Source of the DNA: an uncultured Croceitalea sp.
GTDB taxonomy: Bacteria > Bacteroidota > Bacteroidia > Flavobacteriales > Flavobacteriaceae
Direction: 5' to 3'
Length of the DNA stretch: 64,000 nt
NCBI GenBank assembly: GCA_947495075.1
Contig: CANLXH010000002.1
Coordinates: 992,001-1,056,000 of the forward strand
Position numbers and translations under genes: made by a program. Positions 43,523 through 52,402 of the stretch are shown piece by piece (within the stretch, counting starts at the first letter, position 1; every line of letters begins with the position of its first letter). The notes beneath the pieces are model-generated. The model was not told the origin of the DNA. It searched no databases and worked only from the letters and a program-made list of their open reading frames with translations.

Positions 43523-45058
43523 TTAGTATCCTTCGTTCTGCGTTAAATTTGGATTTGTTGCCAAAGCATCAGCAGGAATCGGGAATTTTTTTCTAAAATC
43601 TTCAGTTACATTTTTAAGAGACCAAGTCTCAGCGAAAGTACCAAAGCGAATTTGATCTTGTCTTCTCCAGTTCTCTGCATTTAATTCACGCATTCTAATA
43701 TCTAGCATATCGCCTAAAGCAACTGAACCAAGTGGGGCAGCATTTGCTCTAGTTCTAATAGCGTTAATGTCAGCAAGAGCATCTGGACCGCCAGTACCAC
43801 CTCTAAGTGTTGCTTCTGCACGCATTAATACAGCATCACCATACCTAAAGAACACAGCAGCATTTGATGGAGCAGGAAAACCGTCCGCATTTCTTTGAGG
43901 ATATTTTATGACTCTTACACCAGTTCTTTCATTATTAACTTCTAAACTTTGTAGTGGAGCAACCTCATAAACTAAAGGATTATTTTGTCGGTCAGTTAAT
44001 GAACTTCCATCAGAGTCTAATTGCTGACCTCTCAGATAACCAACTGTAACACCGTTAACTTGGTCACTTGGCACACCGACACGAGCATCTTCAGCAGGAT
44101 CGTCAGTACCAAATAATTGGAAGTTTTCTGTTAAAGTTACAAAACCATTCCATCCTGTTTGATTTGGGTGTAACATATTAAATACTCTATTGCCAGTAAA
44201 AGTGTCTAATCCAAATATAACTTCTGTATTACCAGCATCAAGATCCCAGATATCAAAATATCCATTTGGTCCAGTACCTGGGTCTAAAGAATAACCTAAT
44301 GCTTCAATGGCATTTACATCCGCAATTACAGAATTCATATCTCCTGCTGTACCGGTAAAAGCTTCAGCATTTAATTGAAGTTTAGCTCTTAACATCAGAG
44401 CCATTGCTTCACCTGCATTGAAAATATCCCCATCTGGCCCATGACCTGATAAATTACCACTAGAAATCGCTGTATTCAAGTCATTTAAAATAAAATCAAA
44501 CGCAGCTTGAGCTTCTAAAACTTCAGGATTTACATCAACACCATCATTTACACCCCTAAAAGGTACTTTTCCGTACCAATCTAAAATCCAGAACATATTA
44601 AATGCTCTTAACACTTGAGCTTGTGCAACCGTAGCTGGTGGTGCACTAGAAGCTGGATCTATTAATTGCGTAGCCGCCAATACCTGAGAATTACGATTGT
44701 TCCATGCGCCGCGGACATAACCATGTTGTGCATCCCAAGTATGAGCATGCAGGGTCCGCCAAATACCGTTATCACTCCAATCAACACCACGGGTTAAAAC
44801 GGCAATACCATCCGCACTTACTTCCATAAGCGCATATTCATTGGCTTGATCACCCATATTTTCGATATTGTCGTATAGAGCACCTAGAGCATTAGCAGTA
44901 TTACCAACCCCTCCAAAAGCGCCATCACCACCTGATTGAATTTCAGTGGAATCACCAAATTCTGGTTCCAAATCTGTACATGCTTGCCCTAGTACTAAAG
45001 CACTAGCTATGCCTAAATACTGAACAATTTTCTTACTAATCATTTTTTTTCTTATCAT
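43523..45058 (-). CDS. SusD/RagB-family outer-membrane nutrient-binding lipoprotein
   Basis: This 511-residue lipoprotein has Cys27 in the lipobox LGQAC and the SusD pattern of TPR-like helices with the late motif ADINAIRTRANAAPLG and the region NWRRQDQIRFGTF. It should cap the SusC-type channel encoded 17 bases upstream and hold the glycan or oligosaccharide. No SusE/SusF-like gene follows; a terminator comes directly after. The pair is divergent from a LacI-bPGM-GH65-GH13 operon, so an alpha-glucan ligand is likely. The nearby sulfosugar-type locus is an alternative source of ligand. A second start (MISKK, residue 6) is possible. Confidence 0.92.
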   Translation of the reverse strand: MIRKKMISKKIVQYLGIASALVLGQACTDLEPEFGDSTEIQSGGDGAFGGVGNTANALGALYDNIENMGDQANEYALMEVSADGIAVLTRGVDWSDNGIWRTLHAHTWDAQHGYVRGAWNNRNSQVLAATQLIDPASSAPPATVAQAQVLRAFNMFWILDWYGKVPFRGVNDGVDVNPEVLEAQAAFDFILNDLNTAISSGNLSGHGPDGDIFNAGEAMALMLRAKLQLNAEAFTGTAGDMNSVIADVNAIEALGYSLDPGTGPNGYFDIWDLDAGNTEVIFGLDTFTGNRVFNMLHPNQTGWNGFVTLTENFQLFGTDDPAEDARVGVPSDQVNGVTVGYLRGQQLDSDGSSLTDRQNNPLVYEVAPLQSLEVNNERTGVRVIKYPQRNADGFPAPSNAAVFFRYGDAVLMRAEATLRGGTGGPDALADINAIRTRANAAPLGSVALGDMLDIRMRELNAENWRRQDQIRFGTFAETWSLKNVTEDFRKKFPIPADALATNPNLTQNEGY

Positions 45059-45075
45059 TTTCTATTTTTTTTAAA

Positions 45076-48048
45076 TTAAAAACTAGCATTAAAACCTAAA
45101 GAAATAGTTGTTGGTCTAGGGAATGCTGTTAAATCTATACCTAATGAAGGTACATTACCAATAGCTCTATTTACTGAAACCTCAGGATCTTGACCGCTGT
45201 AATCAGTTATCACAAATAGATTTTGTGCATTGGCGAATACTCTGAAATTACTAAAAATACTATTCTCTGAAAGTGGGAAATTATGTCCAATAGTCACGTT
45301 TTGCAACCTCAAGAATGATCCATCTTCCAAAAATCTAGTCGAAACCTCAGCAGGGTTAAAAGGATTTTCTACTCCTACAAATGGCAATACATCAGTAGTA
45401 ACATTTCTACCTTGTGACAAGTTACCAATAGTAAAGAATGCATTACGGTTATTATTATAAACAGATTGTCCAAACAAACCGTTAAAGAAAATACTCATAT
45501 CCCAGTTTTTATATCTGAAATTCTGGGTAATACCCAAAGTTACATCTGGTAGTGCACTTTCACCAACAAATACTTGTGAACCTTCATTACCAAATATGTT
45601 TCCGCCAGTAGCAGGGTCTATGCCTTGCCAATCCCTAACAAAGAAGCTAAACAAAGGTTGATTGTTTGCTATTCTTTGCGCGAAAGCTCCAGTAAGACCA
45701 GGACCATTAATTTGTCCAGTATCTAATGCAGGACCATCATAATTCTCAACTACATTGTCATTATAACCAAAGTTGACATTAAAATCCCATGTGAAATCTT
45801 CTGTTTCAACTGGAACAACATTTAAGCTTAATTCCACCCCAGTGTTTTTAATATCTCCGTCTATATTCTGGAAGAAGAAAGGTTGTACTGCTGGTTGTGC
45901 ACTTTGTATTTGTAAAATGAAATCAGAGGTGGTCTTATTGTAATATTCTAATGAACCACTAATTCTATTATCCAAGATTGCAAAATCTACACCAATATTA
46001 AATTGTTCGTTCTCTTCCCATTTAAGGTCTGGATTTGCAAAAGCAACAATACCTGAACTTCCTGGGTTAAACGTACCTCCATTATCAATACCTCCAGTGT
46101 TAAATCTTGTTCTTTGGGTAAATTGATTAGAACCTAAACCTTCTTGATTACCAGTTACACCATACGCAACTCTAAGTTTAAATCTATCAAAAGCTTCAGG
46201 AAACCAATCTTCTTGAGATATTTCCCATGATGCACCTACAGCACCAAAAGTACCATACTTGTTATTTCCACCAAAACGTGAAGATCCATCAATTCTTATA
46301 GTGCCGGAAAAATTAAACTTACCATCCATTGAGTAATTCCCTCTTGCAAAAAAGGATTGTAATTCATCACGGGTTAAACTACTATTTGCAGCAAAAACTT
46401 CAGCAGAAGCGATATTATTAATCATCTGAAAGAGGTCGGGTGTTCTAAAGCTAGAAGCTTCCATAAAAATGGTTTCAGTTACAAACTCTTGATATGAATG
46501 ACCTATTGTTCCATCAAATACATCATCACCAAAAGATTTATTGTAATTAAAATATGATTCCCAAGTAGTATTGGTTAAATCAAACTCATTTAAAGTAGCT
46601 CTACCTGTCCCTAATGTTGGAGCAGAGTTAAATAAAGATGATATTGCTGAATTTGCAGATGAGGATGATTTATCTAAACCAATGGTTGTTTTAAAGCTTA
46701 AGTTCTCGTTAAACTGATATTTAGCTCCAAAACTTATCAAAGCTCTTAAAGTACTGGAAACATTTCGTGATAATCCAAGCACAGCTACAGGGTTTCTAGT
46801 TTCAAAAGTTGGTTGATTAAAACTACCATTATCAAGAAAAATAGGTCTAGTTGGATTAAATGACCAAGCAGTAGCTAATAAATCTCCACGTGCATTTGGA
46901 TCATCAGAGATTGGAGGTCTATTACTTTCAATATTCGAAATTGTTGTTTGGGTCTCAAGAGTAAGTTTATCATCAAAAAATCGTTGTGATGCATTTATAC
47001 GAGCTGTTAAACGATCAAATGTACTATTTTCTACTTCACCTTCTTGATCTTGATATCCAAATGATAATCTATAGTTTCCATTTTCTCCTCTAGCTCCATA
47101 TGAAAGATTGTAATTTTGAGTAAAGCCAGTTTTGAAAATTTCATCTTGATAATCATTGTTGGCACCAAAATCTGCACCAGTTGCGCCTAAATCGGATTGA
47201 GCTTGTAAAAACTGATCGACAGATAACACATCAATTTGATTTGGAATATATCCAACGGATAAAGTCGATGAGAATTCAAGAACACCTTTTTGAGAACGAC
47301 CCTTTTTTGTGGTTATTAATACAACACCATTTGCACCTCTAGACCCATAAATGGCTGTTGCAGAAGCATCTTTCAGTATGTCAATACTTGCAATATCTGC
47401 TGGGTTTAAGAAACTTAGAGGATCTAAAGACGCTGCACTACCTATATCGGTAGTACCACCACCAGTTCCAGCTGAAGTATTCGCTCCACTTAGTGGAATT
47501 CCATCCACAACATACAATGGATTGTTATTTGCTCTAACAGATGCAGTACCTCTAATCCTAACATTAACTGCAGCGCCAGGTTCACCAGTTGATGCAGAAA
47601 TCTGAACACCTGCGGTTTTACCTTGAATTAATTGCTGTGGGTTTACAATAACACCTTTGTTAAATTCTTCTGCTTTAACACTTTCAACAGCTCCAACAGA
47701 ATTTCTTCGACTCTGAGTACCATAACCAACAACAACGACTTCATCAAGCTCACTTGCATTTTCTGTTAGGGTCACATTAATTGTGGCTTGACCATTAACG
47801 GGAATTTCTTGAGAAGAAAAACCAATATAACTAAATACTAAAATAGCATCTGAAGCTACATCGTTCAATGTATAGTTACCATCAAAATCTGTCTGTGTAC
47901 CGTTGGTAGTGCCTTTTACCACAACACTTGCACCCGGCAATGGGCCTGTAGCATCAGAGACTGTTCCCGATACTGTCTGTGCTTGTGCAGTAGTAAAGCA
48001 AATAAATGCGCCTAGCAACAACAAGCTTTTTAGTAGCGTAATCTTCAT
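45076..48048 (-). CDS. SusC/RagA-family TonB-linked outer-membrane channel
   Basis: This 990-residue receptor has a signal peptide (about 1-23, ending AQA), a carboxypeptidase-like beta-sandwich (about 25-105; GTVSDATGPLPGASVVVKGT), the SusC marker LDEVVVVGYGTQ before the plug (about 110-230; VRIRGTAS, DILKDASATAIYGSRGANGVVLITTK) and a 22-strand-type barrel ending in FNASF. With the SusD protein it imports oligosaccharides across the outer membrane, powered by TonB. The gene is divergent from the LacI gene of the maltose operon across 350 bases that hold a LacI-like palindrome, so co-regulation with that operon is probable. Confidence 0.95.
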   Translation of the reverse strand: MKITLLKSLLLLGAFICFTTAQAQTVSGTVSDATGPLPGASVVVKGTTNGTQTDFDGNYTLNDVASDAILVFSYIGFSSQEIPVNGQATINVTLTENASELDEVVVVGYGTQSRRNSVGAVESVKAEEFNKGVIVNPQQLIQGKTAGVQISASTGEPGAAVNVRIRGTASVRANNNPLYVVDGIPLSGANTSAGTGGGTTDIGSAASLDPLSFLNPADIASIDILKDASATAIYGSRGANGVVLITTKKGRSQKGVLEFSSTLSVGYIPNQIDVLSVDQFLQAQSDLGATGADFGANNDYQDEIFKTGFTQNYNLSYGARGENGNYRLSFGYQDQEGEVENSTFDRLTARINASQRFFDDKLTLETQTTISNIESNRPPISDDPNARGDLLATAWSFNPTRPIFLDNGSFNQPTFETRNPVAVLGLSRNVSSTLRALISFGAKYQFNENLSFKTTIGLDKSSSSANSAISSLFNSAPTLGTGRATLNEFDLTNTTWESYFNYNKSFGDDVFDGTIGHSYQEFVTETIFMEASSFRTPDLFQMINNIASAEVFAANSSLTRDELQSFFARGNYSMDGKFNFSGTIRIDGSSRFGGNNKYGTFGAVGASWEISQEDWFPEAFDRFKLRVAYGVTGNQEGLGSNQFTQRTRFNTGGIDNGGTFNPGSSGIVAFANPDLKWEENEQFNIGVDFAILDNRISGSLEYYNKTTSDFILQIQSAQPAVQPFFFQNIDGDIKNTGVELSLNVVPVETEDFTWDFNVNFGYNDNVVENYDGPALDTGQINGPGLTGAFAQRIANNQPLFSFFVRDWQGIDPATGGNIFGNEGSQVFVGESALPDVTLGITQNFRYKNWDMSIFFNGLFGQSVYNNNRNAFFTIGNLSQGRNVTTDVLPFVGVENPFNPAEVSTRFLEDGSFLRLQNVTIGHNFPLSENSIFSNFRVFANAQNLFVITDYSGQDPEVSVNRAIGNVPSLGIDLTAFPRPTTISLGFNASF

Positions 48049-48398
48049 AAATAATTAATTTTAAGTTTAGTTAATTTAAATTCAAGAGTTAAACATATAT
48101 AAAATTTATGTTAAATCCCTGTTATTTAAGAACTACAGCTTCCGAAAACGATTTCGTGTTAATAACTTCTTACTATTGTGAGCTAGATAATTCTTGAGGC
48201 AGGAAAATGCATAATTCATAAATATCGTGTGAAAGATATGGAAAATCATAGGAAATACCTTAAAATGTAGTTTTTTTTGTTTTTAAAGTGTTTACTTTAT
48301 TGAGTAATTTAAATGTTTTTAGATTTTTAAGTTTATGTTAACTATTCTCAATTTTTTTAAAGAATTACTCTTAAAATCTAGAATATATAAAAGTTAAA
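48049..48398. other. 350-base divergent intergenic region between susC and the maltose-type LacI gene
   Basis: This is the only gap over 300 bases in the window. It is very AT-rich and holds no open frame of note. One imperfect palindrome (48143-48156) looks like a LacI operator; promoters for both directions must lie here, but no full -33/-7 pair could be assigned. No riboswitch-like or tRNA-like fold was recognised. Confidence 0.6.
48143..48156. promoter_or_regulatory. Putative LacI-family operator upstream of susC
   Basis: CGAAAACGATTTCG pairs CGAAA with TTTCG around a central segment; 12 of 14 positions fit an inverted repeat. It differs clearly from the 18-bp sites at 37349 and 39956, in line with a second LacI protein (gene at 48399) of different specificity. 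It is 95 bases before the susC start on the minus strand. Confidence 0.5.
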
Positions 48399-49421
48399 AT
48401 GCTCAAAAAAAAAATAACATTAAAGCATATTGCTCGAGAACTTGAAGTTTCTATATCAACTGTTTCGAAAGCTCTAAAAAATAGTGAAGAAATAAGTAGA
48501 GAGACTAAAGAAAAGATACAGGCTTTTGCTAAACTCTATAATTACAAGCCTAATAACATTGCTATAAGTTTAAAAAATAAACGAACAAAGAATATAGGTG
48601 TTGTAATACCGAATATTGTGCATCATTTCTTTACGACAGTCATTAGAGGTGTTGAAAAGTATGCAAATACCAAAGGTTATAATGTGATTGTTTGTCTCTC
48701 CGATGAATCTTTTGATAAAGAAGTTATAAATGTTGAGTTACTGGCTAATGGAAGTATTGATGGTTTTATCATGTCTTTATCATCAGGTACACAAAAAGAA
48801 AACGATTATAATCATTTAAAAGAGATTACGGAACAAGGTATTCCACTCGTACTTTTTGATAGAATTACAAGCGAGGTGGAGTGCGATAAAGTAATTATAG
48901 ACGATGCCTTAGGTGCTTATTTGGCAACAAAAAAGCTTATTGAACAAGGTAGAAAGCGAATAGGTATAATAACAACAGCTGATTATCTCAGTGTTAGTAA
49001 ATCCAGAACAAAAGGGTACCTAAAAGCATTAAAAGAATATGGGGTTAATGAAGATAAAGAACTAATATTAAAAATGCCATCAATGGATGTGGATGGTCAA
49101 TTAATCCAAGACTTTATCAAAAACTCTAAAGTTGATGCCATTTTAACAGTTAATGAAATTTTTTCAATATATGGAATGCAAGTTGCTCAGGATTTAGGGT
49201 TTAAAATTCCTGAGGACATTTCTTTTATTGGATTTACTGATGGGTTATTATCAAAATACGCTAATCCAAGTCTAACCTCTATAGCGCAACACGGCGAGCG
49301 CATGGGAGAGATATCTGCAGAAATGCTTATTCAGAAAATAGAGAGTGAAGATGAAGAAGAAACCTACCAGACTAAAATTTTAGAACCTACTTTGATAGAG
49401 CGTAATTCTACAATTAACTAA
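48399..49421 (+). CDS. LacI-family regulator of the alpha-glucan/maltose operon
   Basis: This 340-residue regulator has a helix-turn-helix at about 7-26 (TLKHIARELEVSISTVSKAL) and a sugar-binding-protein-like effector domain (NIGVVIPNIVHHFF, DGFIMSLSSGT, FIGFTDGLLSKY). It is the first gene of a tight plus-strand operon with beta-phosphoglucomutase, GH65 phosphorylase and GH13 amylase (20-base, 0-base and 4-base-overlap junctions) and is divergent from susC. Maltose or a phosphorylated glucose is the likely signal. It shares only the family-level pattern with the LacI protein encoded at 37961-38974. Confidence 0.92.
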   Translation: MLKKKITLKHIARELEVSISTVSKALKNSEEISRETKEKIQAFAKLYNYKPNNIAISLKNKRTKNIGVVIPNIVHHFFTTVIRGVEKYANTKGYNVIVCLSDESFDKEVINVELLANGSIDGFIMSLSSGTQKENDYNHLKEITEQGIPLVLFDRITSEVECDKVIIDDALGAYLATKKLIEQGRKRIGIITTADYLSVSKSRTKGYLKALKEYGVNEDKELILKMPSMDVDGQLIQDFIKNSKVDAILTVNEIFSIYGMQVAQDLGFKIPEDISFIGFTDGLLSKYANPSLTSIAQHGERMGEISAEMLIQKIESEDEEETYQTKILEPTLIERNSTIN

Positions 49422-49441
49422 TTTTACCCAAATTTTATAGA

Positions 49442-50098
49442 ATGAGTGAAGTCGGATTTATTTTTGACCTAGATGGTGTAATTGTAGATACTGCAAAATA
49501 CCATTATTTGGCGTGGAAAAACTTAGCCAATGAGTTGGGTTTTGAGTTCACTAAAGAGCAAAATGAACTTTTTAAAGGTGTTAGTAGAAAAAGAAGTTTA
49601 GAATTACTGCTTGAAATGGGTAATGTGAAAGCTACGAAAGAGCAATTTGATGCTTGGATGGCAGAAAAAAACCAAGACTATCTAGCTTATATTGAAAAAA
49701 TGGACGCTTCCGAAATTTTGCCAGATGTTCCTAAGGTTTTGGAATTTTTAAAATCTAATGTCATACCTATCTCTTTGGGCTCTGCTAGTAAAAATGCAAA
49801 GCCAATTCTTGAAAAAGTAGATTTACTGTCTTATTTTGATACTATTGTGGATGGTAATTCTGTTTCTAAAGCAAAACCAGACCCTGAAGTATTTTTAATT
49901 GCTGCTGAAAAACTTAGAGTTTTACCAGAAAATTGTATCGTTTTTGAAGATGCTGTAGCTGGTGTAAAAGCGGCGAATGCTGCAAATATGATAAGTATAG
50001 GAATTGGAGATAAAGAAGTACTTCGGGAGGCAAATTTTGTATTTGAGGATTTCACTGAAATAAGTTTAGATTTTTTAAAAAAGTTAGCTAAGATTTAA
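49442..50098 (+). CDS. pgmB: Beta-phosphoglucomutase
   Basis: This 218-residue HAD-superfamily enzyme has nucleophile Asp9 and acid/base Asp11 (FDLDGVIVDT), cap-domain residues of the beta-PGM type (YHYLAWKNLA, FKGVSRKRSLELLL), the SAS segment (LGSASKNAKPIL) and the metal-binding VFEDAVAGVKAA. It converts beta-glucose 1-phosphate to glucose 6-phosphate. The GH65 phosphorylase that makes beta-glucose 1-phosphate is encoded immediately after it with no gap, so the two form a consecutive pathway in the cytoplasm. Confidence 0.94.
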   Translation: MSEVGFIFDLDGVIVDTAKYHYLAWKNLANELGFEFTKEQNELFKGVSRKRSLELLLEMGNVKATKEQFDAWMAEKNQDYLAYIEKMDASEILPDVPKVLEFLKSNVIPISLGSASKNAKPILEKVDLLSYFDTIVDGNSVSKAKPDPEVFLIAAEKLRVLPENCIVFEDAVAGVKAANAANMISIGIGDKEVLREANFVFEDFTEISLDFLKKLAKI

Positions 50099-52402
50099 AT
50101 GAATCAAGATTATATAAAACCCAATGAATGGTCTATTATCGAAGAAGGTTTTGACCAAAGTCGTGTAAAATCATCAGAAAGTCTTTTTAGTATTGGTAAT
50201 GGAGCCATGGGGCAACGTGCCAATTTTGAAGAGGACTATTCTGGTGAAACTTTTCAAGGAAGTTATATTGCTGGAGTTTATTATCCAGATAAGACCAGAG
50301 TGGGTTGGTGGAAAAACGGTTATCCAGAATATTTTGCAAAAGTCCTAAATGCTCCAAATTGGATTGGGATTAGAGTTTTTATTAATAGAGAGGTTCTTGA
50401 CCTTGCTGCCTGTAAAAGAGTTGAAGACTTTCGTCGAGAACTTAATATGGAACAAGGGTGGTATAAACGAAGTTTTATAGCATTGCTTCCTAATGGAATT
50501 GAAGTTTCTGTTTCTACAACTCGTTTTTTAAGTCTTAATATAGATGAGCTTGGGGCAATAAAATATGATATTGAGGTACTAAATTCTGATACAGAAGTAC
50601 TATTGGAACCTTATTTGGATTCAGGAATTACAAATGAGGATAGCAATTGGGATGATAAATTTTGGAATACAACCAATGTTTCTTTAAACGATAATCGTGC
50701 TTTTATAGAAGCACATACAATGAAAACAAACTTCGCTACATGCACTTTTATGCAGTCAGAAGTTTTTTTAGATGGAGAGAGAGTTAAAGAATCTAAAACC
50801 GAAAGGGCGACTAATTATATAGCTATAAAACACTCATTTTCAGTTAAGAAAAATCAAAAGATAAGTTTAGTCAAATTTGGAGGATATACAGTTTCTACAA
50901 ATCATAAGAAGGAAGGGTTAGTAAAAGCAGCAAATATAGTTTTGGACAAAGCTTCTAAGCTAGGTTTTGATGAACTATTTAAAAAACAAATAAAAGCTTG
51001 GGCTTCAATTTGGGAGATGAGCGATATTACCATTTCTGGAGACGTAAAAGCACAACAAGGCATACGCTTTAATATTTTTCAATTAAACCAAACATATTTG
51101 GGCAAGGATTCCAGGCTCAATATAGGTCCAAAAGGCTTTACAGGAGAAAAATATGGAGGAAGTACTTATTGGGATACAGAAGCCTACTGCCTTCCTTTTT
51201 ACATGGCAACCAAAGATCAAAAGGTTGCTTGGAACTTATTAGAATACCGTTACAATCATCTAGAAAAAGCTATTGAGAATGCTCAAAAACTTGGATTCTC
51301 CAAAGGGGCAGCATTATATCCAATGGTTACAATGAATGGTGAGGAATGCCATAATGAGTGGGAGATTACTTTTGAAGAAATTCATAGAAATGGTGCTATA
51401 GCATTTGCTATATACAATTACTATCGTTTTACGGGCGATTATAGTTATATCCCTGAAATGGGACTAGAGGTTTTAATAGGTATAGCTAGATTTTGGCATC
51501 AACGTGCAAACTATTCAAAAAAGAAAAAGAAGTATGTAGTTTTAGGAGTCACAGGCCCTAATGAATACGAAAATAACGTCAATAACAATTGGTATACCAA
51601 CTATTTGGCAAAATGGTGTATCCAATACACGATAGAACAAATAGAGAAAGTTAAAGATGGATATGCTATAGATTATGATAGGATACTAGCTCAAACTAAA
51701 CTTACAAAAACTGAAACTGATTCATGGAAAGAGGTTGCCGAAAATATGTTCTTTCCATATTCTAAAAAACACAGAGTTTATCTACAACAAGATGGTTTTC
51801 TAGATAAAGATTTAGTGAAAGTAGATGACTTAGATAAGTCAGAAAGACCTATAAATCAGAAATGGAGCTGGGACCGTATTTTGCGTTCACCATACATTAA
51901 ACAGGCGGATATTTTACAAGGTTTTTATCTTTTTGAAGACCATTTTTCTAATGAAGACTTAGAAAAGCATTTCGATTTTTATGAACCTTTCACAGTACAT
52001 GAATCATCTTTATCACCTTGTGTACATAGTATACAAGCAGCTAAACTGGGTAGAATGGAACAGGCATACAAATTTTATCTAAGAACATCTAGGTTAGACT
52101 TAGATGATTATAATAAAGAAGTTGAAGAGGGACTTCATATTACGTCTATGGCAGGAACTTGGATGAGTGTTGTAGAGGGGTTTGGAGGAATGCGTGTACT
52201 AGATGATAAATTAAACTTTACACCTCAAATACCCAAAGGCTGGGATTCATATTCTTTTAAAATTAACTTTAGAAATAGAATTATTCAAGTGACAGTTTCA
52301 GCAAAAGAATCAAGTTATGAGCTTACGGGAAATGAGGAAATGTCTATTAGAGTTAATGGAAATAGAGTTGTTTTGATTCCTGGAAAAAGAACCAAAGTGT
52401 GA
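50099..52402 (+). CDS. GH65 glycoside phosphorylase, probably maltose phosphorylase
   Basis: This 767-residue cytoplasmic inverting phosphorylase of family GH65 splits an alpha-glucoside with phosphate to give beta-glucose 1-phosphate. The general acid is Glu489 in VTGPNEYENNVNNNWYTN; the core region GGSTYWDTEAYCLPFY (about 356-371) and the phosphate-site motif HITSMAGTW (about 680-688) are present. Family members act on maltose, trehalose, kojibiose or nigerose; the amylase gene next door favours maltose, though kojibiose or trehalose cannot be ruled out. Its stop overlaps the GTG start of the amylase gene (GTGA). Confidence 0.92.
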   Translation: MNQDYIKPNEWSIIEEGFDQSRVKSSESLFSIGNGAMGQRANFEEDYSGETFQGSYIAGVYYPDKTRVGWWKNGYPEYFAKVLNAPNWIGIRVFINREVLDLAACKRVEDFRRELNMEQGWYKRSFIALLPNGIEVSVSTTRFLSLNIDELGAIKYDIEVLNSDTEVLLEPYLDSGITNEDSNWDDKFWNTTNVSLNDNRAFIEAHTMKTNFATCTFMQSEVFLDGERVKESKTERATNYIAIKHSFSVKKNQKISLVKFGGYTVSTNHKKEGLVKAANIVLDKASKLGFDELFKKQIKAWASIWEMSDITISGDVKAQQGIRFNIFQLNQTYLGKDSRLNIGPKGFTGEKYGGSTYWDTEAYCLPFYMATKDQKVAWNLLEYRYNHLEKAIENAQKLGFSKGAALYPMVTMNGEECHNEWEITFEEIHRNGAIAFAIYNYYRFTGDYSYIPEMGLEVLIGIARFWHQRANYSKKKKKYVVLGVTGPNEYENNVNNNWYTNYLAKWCIQYTIEQIEKVKDGYAIDYDRILAQTKLTKTETDSWKEVAENMFFPYSKKHRVYLQQDGFLDKDLVKVDDLDKSERPINQKWSWDRILRSPYIKQADILQGFYLFEDHFSNEDLEKHFDFYEPFTVHESSLSPCVHSIQAAKLGRMEQAYKFYLRTSRLDLDDYNKEVEEGLHITSMAGTWMSVVEGFGGMRVLDDKLNFTPQIPKGWDSYSFKINFRNRIIQVTVSAKESSYELTGNEEMSIRVNGNRVVLIPGKRTKV

